Positions 8,122-17,544 of a stretch of DNA of 64,000 nt are shown here, one piece after another. The translations under genes and the position numbers were made by a program. The DNA comes from Gammaproteobacteria bacterium RIFOXYD12_FULL_61_37 (lineage in GTDB: Bacteria; Pseudomonadota; Gammaproteobacteria; Chromatiales; Chromatiaceae), in assembly GCA_001801995.1 (NCBI GenBank), contig MGZB01000044.1, positions 1 through 64,000 of the forward strand, written 5' to 3'. The notes under the pieces were generated by a model. That model was given only the letters and a program-made list of their open reading frames with translations, was not told the DNA's origin and did not search any database. Positions within the stretch are counted from its first letter, which is position 1, and every line of letters begins with the position of its first letter.

Positions 8122-9393
8122 ATGGTCATGAGTAGTGACAGCAGTCCCCGTTTCGTCAGCCGTCTCACCCGCAAAACCCTGGCCTTGATCCTTGCCGGCG
8201 GGCGGGGATCGCGGCTCAAGCACTTGACCCTGTGGCGCGCCAAGCCGGCGGTCCATTTCGGCGGTAAGTTCCGTATCATCGATTTCCCTCTCTCCAACTG
8301 CATCAACTCCGGCGTTCGCCGTGTCTGCGTCCTGACCCAATACAAGGCCCATTCGCTGCTGCTGCACCTGCAACGGGGCTGGAGCTTCCTGCGCGGCGAG
8401 TTCGGCGAATTCGTCGAACTGCTGCCGGCCCAGCAGCGGATCGAATCCAGTTGGTACGAAGGGACCGCCGACGCGGTCTACCAGAACCTCGACATCCTGC
8501 GCTCCCATCATCCCGAATATGTGCTGATCCTGGCGGGCGACCATATCTACAAAATGGACTACGGCGCCATGATCGCCGAGCACGTCGAAAAGGGCGCCGA
8601 CATGACCGTGGGCTGCATCGAGGTGGATGTGGAGACGGCCCGGGCCTTCGGCGTCATGAGCGTCGATGACGACAGCCGCGTGATCAAATTCACCGAGAAA
8701 CCGGAATACCCGGAGACGATTCCGGGCAAGCCGGACACCGTCCTCGCCTCCATGGGGATCTACGTCTTCAACAGGGGTTTCCTGTTCGAGCAACTGTGCA
8801 AGGACGCCGACGAGAAGGGCTCCAGCCACGACTTCGGCAAGGACATCATTCCCAAGGTGATCAACAAATACCATGTGATGGCCTATCCCTTCCGCGACCG
8901 GGAGGGCAACCAGGCCTATTGGCGCGACGTGGGGACCGTGGATTCCTTCTGGGAGGCCAATTTGGAGCTGACCGGCGTCACCCCGCCGCTCAATCTCTAT
9001 GACGATAGCTGGCCGATCTGGACCCACGCAGCCCAGTTGCCGCCGGCCAAGTTCGTGTTCGACAACGAAGACAGGCGCGGCATGGCCGTCGATTCCATGG
9101 TGTCCGGCGGCTGCATCATCTCGGGGTCGGTCGTGCGTCATTCGTTGCTGTTTTCCAGCGTGAAGGTAAACTCCTTCAGCCTGGTGGAGGACTCGGTGGT
9201 ATTGCCCGAGGCCTTCATCGGCCGTAACTGCCGCATCAAAAAGGCGGTTATCGACAGGGGCTGTCACGTGCCCGAGGGCACGGTGATCGGGGAAGATTTT
9301 GAAGACGACTCGCGCCGCTTCCACGTCACGGCGGGCGGGGTCGTGTTGGTGACACCTGAAATGTTGGGACAAGACCTGCACCATGCCCGCTAA
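8122..9393 (+). CDS. glgC: Glucose-1-phosphate adenylyltransferase GlgC
   Basis: The 423-residue enzyme makes ADP-glucose, the donor for glycogen synthesis. It has the nucleotidyltransferase opening [12 protein letters not shown] at about residues 21-32, followed by [15 protein letters not shown], the DHIYKMDY catalytic region and a C-terminal left-handed beta-helix ([16 protein letters not shown]). Length fits bacterial GlgC. It overlaps the following GH57 gene by 11 bp, so the two are translated together. No glgA is in the window, so glycogen synthase must lie elsewhere. Confidence 0.97.
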   Translation: MVMSSDSSPRFVSRLTRKTLALILAGGRGSRLKHLTLWRAKPAVHFGGKFRIIDFPLSNCINSGVRRVCVLTQYKAHSLLLHLQRGWSFLRGEFGEFVELLPAQQRIESSWYEGTADAVYQNLDILRSHHPEYVLILAGDHIYKMDYGAMIAEHVEKGADMTVGCIEVDVETARAFGVMSVDDDSRVIKFTEKPEYPETIPGKPDTVLASMGIYVFNRGFLFEQLCKDADEKGSSHDFGKDIIPKVINKYHVMAYPFRDREGNQAYWRDVGTVDSFWEANLELTGVTPPLNLYDDSWPIWTHAAQLPPAKFVFDNEDRRGMAVDSMVSGGCIISGSVVRHSLLFSSVKVNSFSLVEDSVVLPEAFIGRNCRIKKAVIDRGCHVPEGTVIGEDFEDDSRRFHVTAGGVVLVTPEMLGQDLHHAR

Positions 9394-11092
9394 CGCAAAG
9401 CCGCTTAAAGTCGTTCTCTGCTGGCACATGCACCAGCCGTACTACCGTGGCCCGGCCGGCAGCGACTATGAATTGCCCTGGGTCTACCTGCACGGAATCA
9501 AGGACTATTCCGACATGGCCTTCCATTTGGAAAACCATGGCAAGGCGAGGGCGGTCGTCAATTTCGCCCCCCTGCTGCTGGAACAGATCGAGGATTACTC
9601 CCATCAGACGCGGCGCTGGCTGAAGACCGGCGAGCGCATCAGCGATCCCTTGCTGGCGGCGCTGGCCGGTCCCGGTGTGCCCCTGGGGCTGCGGGAGCGG
9701 CGGAAGCTGATCAAGGATTGCCTGCGGGCCAACGAGAAGCGGCTGATCAACCGCTTCGAGGGGTTCCGCGATCTGGTGGACATCGCGCACTGGATCGATC
9801 ATCAACCGCACAACTACGGCTATCTCAACGATCAATACATGGTCGATCTCCTGGTCTGGTACCACCTGGCCTGGATGGGGGAGAGCATCCGCCACAACGA
9901 CCTCCGGGTCATCTCCCTGGAGAAGAAGAAGCGCAACTTCAACGAAAACGACCGGCGCCAGTTGCTCAGCGTCATCGCCGATGTCCTGGGTGGGCTGATC
10001 GACCGCTACCGGCGCCTCGCCGAGAGCGGGCGGGTGGAACTGTCGGTGACGCCCTACGCCCACCCCATCCTGCCGCTGTTTTATAACTTTCATGTGGCGA
10101 GGGAATCCCTCCCAGACATGCGCCTGCCCGATACCGGGGACTATCCCGGCGGCCGGGAGCGGGCGGTCTGGCATGTGCGCAAGGGGCTGGAGATCTTCCA
10201 GCGCCATTTCGGCTTCCGCCCCAAGGGCTGCTGGCCGTCCGAAGGGGCTCTCAGCGACGACAGCGTGCGGCTGCTGGAGGAGGAGGGCTTCCACTGGGTG
10301 GCCAGCGGCCAGCAGGTGTTGAGCAACAGCCTGAAGGCCATGAAGGCCGACATCAGCGCCCCCGCGTCCTGGGTGCATACCGCCTACCGGCTGGGCGACA
10401 AGGGCAATATGCATGGCTTCTTCCGCGATGACGGTCTTTCCGATTTGATCGGTTTCACCTATTCCGATTGGCACGCGGACGACGCCGTCGGCAATCTGAT
10501 CCAGCACCTGGAAAACATCGACCGCGCGACGCGCGGGGACCCGAACCGGGTGGTTTCCATCATCATGGATGGGGAGAACGCCTGGGAATACTATCCCGAC
10601 AATGGCGTCTATTTCCTTGATGCCCTCTACAAGCGCCTGAGCAACCATCCGACCCTCGCCCTGAGCACCTTTTCCGATTATCTCGATGACCTGTCCGGAG
10701 GCCCCGCGCGCCTGCCGCATGTCGTCGCCGGCAGTTGGGTCTACGGCACCCTGTCCACCTGGATCGGCGATATGGACAAGAACCGGGGCTGGGAGATGCT
10801 GGTGGATGCCAAGAAGATCTACGACCAGGCGATGGAGAAGCGGACCTACGACGAGGAGACGCTACGCAAGATCGAACAGCAATTGGCGACCTGCGAAGGA
10901 TCGGATTGGTTCTGGTGGTTCGGCGACTACAACCCCGGTCAGGCGGTTTCCGATTTCGAGCACCTGTTCCGGCTGCAATTGAGCCATCTCCACTTGCTGC
11001 TGGGGGAAAAACCCCCGGAATACCTCCATCATGTCTTTGCCCATGGCAGCGGCGATCCCTCCATGGGCGGCGTCATGCGCAGGAATAATTAG
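9383..11092 (+). CDS. Glycoside hydrolase family 57 protein (alpha-amylase/glucanotransferase-like)
   Basis: The 569-residue protein carries GH57 signatures: HMHQPY at residues 15-20, GCWPSEGA with the probable nucleophile Glu287, and [10 protein letters not shown] with the probable acid Asp362. GH57 enzymes cleave or transfer alpha-1,4-glucans. Its place between glgC and malQ in overlapping or closely spaced genes points to glycogen or maltodextrin remodelling. A branching role is also known in this family, but a GH13 GlgB is already present, so hydrolase or 4-alpha-glucanotransferase is more likely. Confidence 0.88.
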   Translation: MPANAKPLKVVLCWHMHQPYYRGPAGSDYELPWVYLHGIKDYSDMAFHLENHGKARAVVNFAPLLLEQIEDYSHQTRRWLKTGERISDPLLAALAGPGVPLGLRERRKLIKDCLRANEKRLINRFEGFRDLVDIAHWIDHQPHNYGYLNDQYMVDLLVWYHLAWMGESIRHNDLRVISLEKKKRNFNENDRRQLLSVIADVLGGLIDRYRRLAESGRVELSVTPYAHPILPLFYNFHVARESLPDMRLPDTGDYPGGRERAVWHVRKGLEIFQRHFGFRPKGCWPSEGALSDDSVRLLEEEGFHWVASGQQVLSNSLKAMKADISAPASWVHTAYRLGDKGNMHGFFRDDGLSDLIGFTYSDWHADDAVGNLIQHLENIDRATRGDPNRVVSIIMDGENAWEYYPDNGVYFLDALYKRLSNHPTLALSTFSDYLDDLSGGPARLPHVVAGSWVYGTLSTWIGDMDKNRGWEMLVDAKKIYDQAMEKRTYDEETLRKIEQQLATCEGSDWFWWFGDYNPGQAVSDFEHLFRLQLSHLHLLLGEKPPEYLHHVFAHGSGDPSMGGVMRRNN

Positions 11093-11103
11093 GAACGATC
11101 AAC

Positions 11104-12561
11104 TTGCGCCGTTATCACCCACAACCCCGTCAGGCGGGAGTTCTCCTGCACCTGACATCATTACCGGGGCCAGGAAGGCAAGGCCGTCTTGGCGCCGAGG
11201 CCTATCGTTTCATCGACCTGCTGGCGTCCGCCGGTTTCTCGGTCTGGCAAATGTTGCCGGTCAATCCCGTCGGGGCGAGTGCTTCGCCCTACCAGACCTC
11301 TTCGGCCTTCGCCGGCGATCCGGGCTTGATAGACCCGGCCCCGCTGATGGAGCGGGGATGGCTCGCGGACCGGGAGATGGGCGCGATCAGCTATGACGAC
11401 TATCGGGCCGCCCTGCGCGGGTTTTGTCTCCACTCCGAAGGGTTCGAGCGCCAGGCCTTCATCGAGTTCGTCGAGCGCGAGGCCTATTGGCTCGACGACT
11501 ATGCCCTTTTCCATGTCCTGCACCAGGAGTTCGGGCGCGGCTGGTGGGAATGGCCGGTGGAGCTGCGCGACCGGACCGCGCAAGGCCTGTCGCAGGCCCG
11601 CACCCGCCTGGCCGACCGGATCACCTGCTACCGCTTTCAGCAATTCCTGTTTTTCCAGCAGTGGCGCGCCCTGAAGAAATACGCCAACGAACGGGGCGTG
11701 CTCCTGTTCGGCGACGTTCCCATCTTCGTCGCCCTGGACAGCGCCGAGGTCTGGGCCCATCGCGACCTGTTCGAGGTGGACGAGACCGGCCTGCCCACCG
11801 TCGTCGCCGGCGTGCCGCCCGACTATTTCTCCGCGACCGGGCAGCGCTGGGGGAACCCCCTCTATCGTTGGGAGACGATGCACCGCACCGGTTACCGGTT
11901 CTGGGAACAGCGCATCAAGACCCAACTGGAGTTGTTCGACCTGCTCCGTATCGACCACTTCCGCGGCTTCGAATCCTATTGGGCGATTCCCGCCCACGAG
12001 GAGTACGCCATCAACGGCTGCTGGCTGCCGGGGCCGGGAGACGCCCTGTTCAACCGCCTGCGGGAGAGGCTGGGCCACTTACCCCTGGTTGCCGAGGACC
12101 TGGGCGTCATCACGGACGAGGTACGGGCCTTGAGGGACCGGCACGAAATGCCCGGCATGAAGATCCTCCAGTTCGCCTTCTCCGGCGATGGCGACAATCC
12201 CTATCTCCCTTACAATCACGAGCGGCGCTCCGTGGTCTATACCGGCACCCATGACAATGACACCAGTCTGGGTTGGTACAATACCCTGGACGCAGGCACC
12301 CAGGCGCGCGTCGATGACTATCTGGGCCATCCCGCCGAATCCATGCCCTGGCCCCTGATCCGCGCGGCCCTGGCCTCGCGGAGCCAGTTGGCGATGCTGC
12401 CCATGCAGGACCTGCTGGGGCTCGATGGCGCCCATCGCATGAACACCCCCGGCACCATCGGGGAGGAGAATTGGCGCTGGCGTTTCTCCTGGGAGCAGCC
12501 ACCGCCCGATCTGGCCGACCGGATGCGCTCGCTGCTTTCGCTCTATGGTCGGCTATCCTAG
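11104..12561 (+). CDS. malQ: 4-alpha-glucanotransferase MalQ
   Basis: The 485-residue GH77 enzyme disproportionates maltodextrins. Recognisable parts are the N-terminal AGVLLHLTSLPGPGRQG, WQMLPVNPVGASASPYQ, the nucleophile region LLRIDHFRGFESYW, and the VAEDLGVIT and YTGTHDNDT blocks. The only suitable start gives TTG, with GGAACGATCAAC in front; it follows the GH57 stop by 11 bp. It completes the glgC-GH57-malQ transcript. Confidence 0.95.
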   Translation: MRRYHPQPRQAGVLLHLTSLPGPGRQGRLGAEAYRFIDLLASAGFSVWQMLPVNPVGASASPYQTSSAFAGDPGLIDPAPLMERGWLADREMGAISYDDYRAALRGFCLHSEGFERQAFIEFVEREAYWLDDYALFHVLHQEFGRGWWEWPVELRDRTAQGLSQARTRLADRITCYRFQQFLFFQQWRALKKYANERGVLLFGDVPIFVALDSAEVWAHRDLFEVDETGLPTVVAGVPPDYFSATGQRWGNPLYRWETMHRTGYRFWEQRIKTQLELFDLLRIDHFRGFESYWAIPAHEEYAINGCWLPGPGDALFNRLRERLGHLPLVAEDLGVITDEVRALRDRHEMPGMKILQFAFSGDGDNPYLPYNHERRSVVYTGTHDNDTSLGWYNTLDAGTQARVDDYLGHPAESMPWPLIRAALASRSQLAMLPMQDLLGLDGAHRMNTPGTIGEENWRWRFSWEQPPPDLADRMRSLLSLYGRLS

Positions 12562-12576
12562 GGCTCGTAAAGCCCG

Positions 12577-12641
12577 GTAGGTTGGGCTGAGGCACGAAGC
12601 CCAACATTCGGCGTCGGGCTTCCTAACGTCAACCAACCTAC
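12577..12641. repeat. GTAGG...CCTAC hairpin repeat, copy 2
   Basis: Sixty-five bases from GTAGGTTGGGCTGAGGCACG to CCTAC form an imperfect long hairpin behind malQ. Relatives are at 22754-22824 and 47873-47959, with the same GAGG(C/T)ACGAA core. Confidence 0.65.
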
Positions 12642-12690
12642 GCGCTGGTCCGCGATTTTCACGCTAATTTTTTCTCTGGATGAATCACCG

Positions 12691-13569
12691 ATGACACGCA
12701 TTGTTCGCAAAGCCGTTTTTCCCGTCGCGGGTCTGGGAACCCGCTTCCTGCCCGCCACCAAGGCCAGCCCCAAAGAGATGCTGCCGATCGTGGACAAACC
12801 CCTGATCCAGTATGCCGTCGAGGAGGCCGTCGAGGCCGGGATCGAGACCATGGTCTTCGTCACCGGGCGCAACAAGGAGGCCATCATCAACCACTTCGAC
12901 ACCGCCTACGAGCTGGAGAACGAGTTGCGCATGCGCAACAAGGACAAGCTCCTGCAACTGGTGGAAGGCATCATCCCGCCGCACGTCTCCTGCGTCTTCA
13001 TCCGCCAGAACATGCCCCTGGGCCTGGGCCACGCCGTGCTCTGCGCCCAGCCCGTGGTGGGTGACGAGCCCTTCGCCGTCATCCTGGCCGACGACCTCAT
13101 CGACGGCCAGGGGGCCGGTTGCGTCTCCCAGATGGTCCGGTGCTATGCCGACAGCGGTTGCTCCATCCTCGGCGCGGAACGGGTCCCCCAAGACGAGACC
13201 AACAGGTACGGGATCGTCGATGTGGACGGCGACGAGCAATTGATGAAGGTGAACGGCATTGTGGAAAAACCCGTCCCCGCCGAGGCCCCCTCCAACCTAG
13301 CCGTGGTCGGCCGCTATATCCTGACCTCGCGGGTCTTCCACCACCTGGCCCAGACCGGCAGGGGGGCCGGCGGCGAGATCCAGCTCACCGATGCCATCGC
13401 CCGCCTCATGAGCGAAGAGGACGTACTCTCCTACCAGTTCAAAGGCACCCGCTACGACTGCGGCAGCAAGCTCGGCTATCTTCAGGCCACCGTCGATTAC
13501 GCCCTGAAACACGGCGAACTGGCGCGATCCTTCCAGGAATGGCTGTCAACGCGCTGCCGGTCCGAGTGA
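12691..13569 (+). CDS. galU: UTP-glucose-1-phosphate uridylyltransferase GalU
   Basis: The 292-residue enzyme makes UDP-glucose for envelope polysaccharides. It opens with KAVFPVAGLGTRFLPATKA, the signature nucleotide-binding loop, followed by KEMLPIVDKPLIQYAVEEA and the VEKPVPAEAPSNLAVVGRY region. Length is normal. It follows malQ on the same strand but 129 bp with a hairpin repeat intervene, so it probably has its own promoter. Confidence 0.97.
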   Translation: MTRIVRKAVFPVAGLGTRFLPATKASPKEMLPIVDKPLIQYAVEEAVEAGIETMVFVTGRNKEAIINHFDTAYELENELRMRNKDKLLQLVEGIIPPHVSCVFIRQNMPLGLGHAVLCAQPVVGDEPFAVILADDLIDGQGAGCVSQMVRCYADSGCSILGAERVPQDETNRYGIVDVDGDEQLMKVNGIVEKPVPAEAPSNLAVVGRYILTSRVFHHLAQTGRGAGGEIQLTDAIARLMSEEDVLSYQFKGTRYDCGSKLGYLQATVDYALKHGELARSFQEWLSTRCRSE

Positions 13570-13623
13570 GTCCTTCGATGCGCTCGGGAGAGCCGTCTAT
13601 TCCAGAAACCCCGGAGTCCGCAA

Positions 13624-14157
13624 GTGGCTAACTCACTGCAAGACCAACTGCTCAAGGCGGGCCTGATCGATAACGAACAGGTCGGCAAGGTCAAGAAGGA
13701 GCAGTTCAACAAGAAGAAACAGCAGCTCAAGCAAGGAGCGTCCGCGCCCGGCCATCAGCATCTGAAAGAGGAGCAGGCCAGACGCGCCGAGCGTGACCGC
13801 GAACTCAACCGCCAGAAAAACGAGCTGGCCGGGCGTCAGGCGATTCAGGCGCAAATCAAGCAGTTGATCGAGAGCAACCTCCAGCCCAGGACGGGTGGCG
13901 AGGTGCCCTATCAGTTCGTCCATAACGGCAAGGTCAAACGGCTCCTCGTCACCGAGACCCAGCGGGGACAGATCAGCCGGGGCCAGTTGGCCATCGTGCG
14001 GCTGGGAGGCCAGTATGAGCTGGTGACCCCGCCGGTGGCGGAGAAGATCCGCGCCCGTGACGAGAGTTTCCTGGTGCTTTGCAATGATCCCCCCGCCGCC
14101 GCCGATGGCGATGACCCCTACGCGGAATTCAAAATCCCGGATGACCTGATCTGGTAA
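13624..14157 (+). CDS. DUF2058 family protein (YaiL-like)
   Basis: The 177-residue protein starts with GTG (MANSLQDQLLKAGLIDNEQV) and has the long charged helix rich in Lys/Gln/Arg at about residues 20-70 that marks DUF2058. A compact C-terminal part follows, ending YAEFKIPDDLIW. Family members are small nucleoid or nucleotide-enzyme-associated proteins of unclear function. It follows galU by 54 bp and may be cotranscribed. Confidence 0.82.
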   Translation: MANSLQDQLLKAGLIDNEQVGKVKKEQFNKKKQQLKQGASAPGHQHLKEEQARRAERDRELNRQKNELAGRQAIQAQIKQLIESNLQPRTGGEVPYQFVHNGKVKRLLVTETQRGQISRGQLAIVRLGGQYELVTPPVAEKIRARDESFLVLCNDPPAAADGDDPYAEFKIPDDLIW

Positions 14158-14502
14158 CCGTCCCGGCCAGGCCAGGCCCTTATTGTTGGGTTTGATCGAT
14201 CAGCCTAATTTCCTCATTTAACCGCAAAGAACGCGAAGGAACGCGAAGAAATTCATTGGCTTGTCTAGGTTCCGCCCCTGACCAGGAAGGTGGGGGCACA
14301 GACAAAAAAACCGTCGGGAGCGGATTTTCGCGCCAGCCCCGGAGGGGTGAGGCGCAGGGATGCGCCGAACAAAAAACCGTCGGGAGCGGATTTTCGCGCC
14401 AGCCCCGGAGGGGTGAGGCGCAGGGATGCGCCGAACAAACGCATCGGATGGGTTTCCTTAGCTTTCTTTGCGTCCTTTGCGGTTGAAAAGAGGTTTCTAG
14501 GA
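14158..14502. repeat. Interstitial repeat, copy A, carrying a 66-bp tandem duplication
   Basis: The gap between convergent genes is filled by a repeat whose ends read CCTAATTTCCTCATTTAACC (about 14203) and GAGGTTTCTAGG (about 14490-14501). Internal arms resemble AACCGCAAAGAACGCGAAGG and its complement. The core contains two perfect 66-bp tandem units at 14305-14370 and 14371-14436. One end abuts the stop codon of the lipoprotein gene. No gene is supported here. Confidence 0.65.
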
Positions 14503-14844
14503 TCAGCGACCCGAGGTGATCGATTTGTAGATCTCAGCGCTTTTCTTTCGGGTGGTTTCGTAGCCTTCCTTCGTCGCATCCTTGGTTGTGTCCCACGCCT
14601 CCGAGGACTTCTCTTTGGTCACTTCATAGGCGCTGCCGGCGGTGTCCTTGGTCGATTTCCAGGTGGCCGATCCTAGCTTTTTGCTTTGTTCCACCCATTT
14701 CGAGGCCTCCTGGCCCAGATTCGAATCGTTGTTGGGCGCGGCGGGTTGCGCTTGCGGGGAGGCGGTCTTGGGCGGTTCGGCGGGTTTGCCGCCGCAGGCG
14801 GTGAGGAACAGGGCGGCGCCGAGGGGGATTAGGGCCTTTTTCAT
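14503..14844 (-). CDS. Small lipoprotein with Trp-rich helical repeats
   Basis: The 113-residue product has a lipoprotein signal ending LTAC with the lipidated Cys17. After a Pro/Ala linker come degenerate 11-residue-like repeats (WKSTKDTAGSAYEVTKE, WDTTKDATKEGYETTRK) that would form an amphipathic helix. Similar repeats occur in LEA-like and outer-membrane-associated proteins; I do not know a function. It is the last gene behind olsA, separated by 51 bp, and may be cotranscribed. Confidence 0.65.
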   Translation of the reverse strand: MKKALIPLGAALFLTACGGKPAEPPKTASPQAQPAAPNNDSNLGQEASKWVEQSKKLGSATWKSTKDTAGSAYEVTKEKSSEAWDTTKDATKEGYETTRKKSAEIYKSITSGR

Positions 14845-14895
14845 GTCGGTCTCCAGGGGGGATTTCTATACAGGGCGAGTATAGCCCTGCCGGAG

Positions 14896-15675
14896 TTATC
14901 CCTGGCAAGCCACGTCATCGGCGGCGGGCGACGTTTTCCGGGTGTCTTGGAGCGCGTTCAGGATGGCCGCGCGGGCATTGCTCGCGAGGGTCTTGCGATC
15001 GCTCCCGCACTGGATCAGGGGTTCGGTCACATGGATGTCCACATCGATCCCGTCCTGTTCCAGGATGCGGACGATGCTGGGCACCAGCAGGTCGTCGCCG
15101 ATGAAGGGCGCGGCTTGGCTCAACTCGCCAGCCTGGCTGTAGCGCAGGGCGAGGGGTTGCAGGGGGATGCCGGTCTCTTGGGCGATGGCGAAGAGGCGGG
15201 GGAAGAAGGGGCGGACCTCGGTGCCGTTGGTGGTGGTCCCTTCGGGGAAGAGGACCAGGTGGTTGCCCTGGTTGAGCCTTTCCACCATGCCGCGCCTGAG
15301 TTCATCCGTCTGGCCGGCCCCGCGGCGGATGAACAGGGTCCCGGCGCGTTCCGCCAGCCAGCCGACGGCCGGCCAGTTACGGACTTCCCACTTGGAGACG
15401 AAGCAGAGCGGGCCCAAGGCCCCGAGCACATGGATGTCCATCCAGGAGATGTGGTTGGAGACGATGAACATGGGCTCCCTGGGCAGCTCGCCCTGTAGGC
15501 GGACATTCAAATGCAGCGCCCGGCAGATGCGGCTATGCCACCACTGGACGATGCCGGGGGCCGGATGGGGCTTGCCGGGCCGCTGGAACAGGGCGACCCC
15601 CAGGGTCAGGAGCAGACCGGCGATGATGTAGTGGATCACCACCAGGGCGCGCCAGAAGGTGCGCAGGGCCTTCAA
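14896..15675 (-). CDS. Lyso-phospholipid/lyso-ornithine-lipid acyltransferase (PlsC/OlsA-like)
   Basis: The 259-residue protein has an N-terminal membrane segment (ALVVIHYIIAGLLLTLGVAL) and the acyltransferase motifs NHISWMD (NHx4D) and FPEGTTTNG. PlsC-like enzymes acylate a lysolipid using acyl-ACP or acyl-CoA. Because it lies directly behind an OlsB-like N-acyltransferase on the same strand, OlsA (lyso-ornithine lipid to ornithine lipid) is a good reading, while a second PlsC is the alternative. A repeat fills the gap to the upstream gene. Confidence 0.82.
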   Translation of the reverse strand: MKALRTFWRALVVIHYIIAGLLLTLGVALFQRPGKPHPAPGIVQWWHSRICRALHLNVRLQGELPREPMFIVSNHISWMDIHVLGALGPLCFVSKWEVRNWPAVGWLAERAGTLFIRRGAGQTDELRRGMVERLNQGNHLVLFPEGTTTNGTEVRPFFPRLFAIAQETGIPLQPLALRYSQAGELSQAAPFIGDDLLVPSIVRILEQDGIDVDIHVTEPLIQCGSDRKTLASNARAAILNALQDTRKTSPAADDVACQG

Positions 15676-15841
15676 CCTAAAAACCCCTGTTTAACCGCGA
15701 AGGACATAAAGAACGCTAAGGAAAACAATCCGATACGTTTGCCTATGCTCACACCTTCCTGGTCAGGAACGAAACCTCGACAAGCCAATGAAATTCTTTG
15801 CGTTCCTTCGCGTCCTTTGCGGTTAAATGAGGAAATTAGGT
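15676..15841. repeat. Interstitial repeat, copy B
   Basis: This 166-bp gap between two same-strand genes has arms built on TTTAACCGCGAAGGAC and CGCGTCCTTTGCGGTTAAA and a core containing CTTCCTGGTCAGGA. The right end GAGGAAATTAGGT abuts the olsB-like stop codon. It is the same family as 14158-14502 and 17365-17544. Confidence 0.7.
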
Positions 15842-16618
15842 TCAACGGACGGGCACCCGTTCGTAACCGAAGAAGTGACGGGCGTAGGCGTTGTCCATCT
15901 CGCTCAGTTTGACCAGGATGAAGACATCGGCCACGTTGAAATCCGGGTCCCAGCAGGCCTCTCCGCAGATTTTGGCGCCGAGGCGGATGTAGGCCTTGAG
16001 CAGGGGGGGCATGGCGGCGGTGATGTTGGTGTCGGCGTCCACCAGGGGCAGGGGGTTGAGCGGGGTGACCCGGTGCTCCTCGTCGATCATGGCCTGCTGG
16101 CGTAGGCGCTTCATGATGGCGGCGGCGCGCACGCCGTCGTCCTCCAGCTCGATGCTGGCGCAGCCGCAAAGATAGTCGAAGCCATGCAGGTTGACGTAGG
16201 CCGCCAGCCCGGACCAGAGCACGGCGATGGCCGCGCCGGTGCGATAGGCGGGGGCGACGCAGGTGCGGCCTACTTCGAGGATGCGGCCGTCCAGCTTTTT
16301 GATGTTGGTGAGGTCGAATTCGCTTTCGGAATAGAAACCGCCCGCCTCGGCGATCTTGGCGCCGGGCAGCAGGCGGGTGGAGGCGACGACCTCGCCGGTC
16401 TCGGCGCTACGGACCAGCAGGTGGTGGCAATAGTTGTCGAAGCGGTCGATGTCCAGGCCCTCGACCGGGGTATGGAGCTTGGCGCCGAGTTCGCCGGAGA
16501 AGATGCGATAGCGCAAGGCCTGGGATTCGCGCACGTCCGCGTCGGTGGCGGCCAGCTCCGTGTAGAGCATGGGTCTGCTCTTGGCCTTCTTTCCCTGTTC
16601 TACTTCTATGGTGTTCAT
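15842..16618 (-). CDS. OlsB-like GNAT N-acyltransferase (ornithine-lipid type)
   Basis: The 258-residue protein has the OlsB/Acetyltransf_5 pattern: LRYRIFSGELGAKL near residues 35-48, DIDRFDNYCHHLLV, then VASTRLLPG, GRTCVAPAYRTG and FDYLCGCASIE. OlsB puts a 3-hydroxyacyl chain on ornithine, the first step to ornithine lipids, phosphorus-free membrane lipids often made at low phosphate. The adjacent PlsC-like gene fits the second step. No Pho box was confidently seen. Confidence 0.82.
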   Translation of the reverse strand: MNTIEVEQGKKAKSRPMLYTELAATDADVRESQALRYRIFSGELGAKLHTPVEGLDIDRFDNYCHHLLVRSAETGEVVASTRLLPGAKIAEAGGFYSESEFDLTNIKKLDGRILEVGRTCVAPAYRTGAAIAVLWSGLAAYVNLHGFDYLCGCASIELEDDGVRAAAIMKRLRQQAMIDEEHRVTPLNPLPLVDADTNITAAMPPLLKAYIRLGAKICGEACWDPDFNVADVFILVKLSEMDNAYARHFFGYERVPVR

Positions 16619-16731
16619 ATCAGCGCCGTTCTAGGTGGTTGAAAATGGCAAGAGTCTAGTGACGGACTGTTTCAGGAGAGGGTGTTTTCCATGACAAAAG
16701 CGTGATTCTTCGCGGATTGGCCCCGAGGGGA

Positions 16732-17364
16732 TCAAGGGTTCTCGATCTGCAACTCGGCCAGACGTTGCCGGATAAGGCCGGAGATCCTGTTACGGCCGAA
16801 TATTATCTGAAATCGCTTGCCGCCGCACTGCCGCCAAAGCCTGGCCGCGCGAATCCCCGCCAGAAGCAGGGTGCGAATCTGGTTGGCGTTGTCGGGGTTG
16901 TTCAGGTGCAGGGGTTCGCCCTGGACCATGATGCGCGGCTGGAGGGTGCTGATGGTCCGGCTGTAGATATCGGCAAGCTGGGCCAGGGTGTTGGGATGGG
17001 TCAGTCCGAAATGCTCCCGGCGCTGCACGGCCTCCTCCAGCCCCTTGCCGATGGTCTCCAGCATCGCCGGACGCCGCTGCAAGACGCCATTCAACTGGAT
17101 CAGTTGTATGACGTAATGGGTAATCTCCAGATCGCCCTTCGACCCCTCGCTGAGTTGCCGCAGAAGCGTGCGCAGGCCGTGGGTCACTCCTTCCAGACCG
17201 CCGAAGACCGCCGGGGTATTCTCCGCGTCGATCTGAAACAGGCTGTGGACGCTGGCCTTCTTGGCCTCCGCATCGCAGTTGCCCTGGCGGGCGATCTGGC
17301 TGACCAGGCTGGCCGCCTGGTAGAGCCCGGCCAAGGCGAGGATTCTGTCGTTTTCTGTCTTCAT
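16732..17364 (-). CDS. hflD: High-frequency lysogenization protein HflD homolog
   Basis: The 210-residue all-helical protein matches HflD from RILALAGLYQAASLVSQIA at the N-terminus through GGLEGVTHGLRTLLRQL to a C-terminal basic segment (RISGLIRQRLAELQIENP). HflD is membrane-associated and, in E. coli, affects lambda CII stability; its core role is unclear. The position downstream of nudJ and mnmA reproduces the conserved gammaproteobacterial order, which strengthens the call. A repeat element separates it from mnmA. Confidence 0.92.
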   Translation of the reverse strand: MKTENDRILALAGLYQAASLVSQIARQGNCDAEAKKASVHSLFQIDAENTPAVFGGLEGVTHGLRTLLRQLSEGSKGDLEITHYVIQLIQLNGVLQRRPAMLETIGKGLEEAVQRREHFGLTHPNTLAQLADIYSRTISTLQPRIMVQGEPLHLNNPDNANQIRTLLLAGIRAARLWRQCGGKRFQIIFGRNRISGLIRQRLAELQIENP

Positions 17365-17544
17365 CTTGAACCTGTCATCCTAGAAACCTCTTTTTAACCG
17401 CAAAGGACGCAAAGAACGCTAAGAAAAACAACCCGATGCCTTTATCTTTGTTCCTACCTTCCTGGTCAGGGGCGAGACCTAGACAAGCCAATGAATTCCT
17501 TCGCGTTCCTTCGCGGCCTTTGCGGTTAAATGAGGAGATTGGGG
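17365..17544. repeat. Interstitial repeat, copy C
   Basis: The gap between mnmA and hflD holds CCTAGAAACCTC at 17378-17389 and GAGGAGATTGGGG directly before the mnmA stop. Arms are TTTTTAACCGCAAAGGACGC and the matching GCGGCCTTTGCGGTTAAA. The core again has CTTCCTGGTCAGG. Confidence 0.7.

Noticed and set aside
7981-9429. 482-residue frame antisense to glgC
   Set aside because: Fully overlaps a clear glgC with catalytic motifs; His/Val/Gly-rich translation without domains.
14290-14676. 128-residue ORF over the 66-bp tandem repeat
   Set aside because: Repeat-derived peptide with no domain, overlapping a lipoprotein gene on the other strand.
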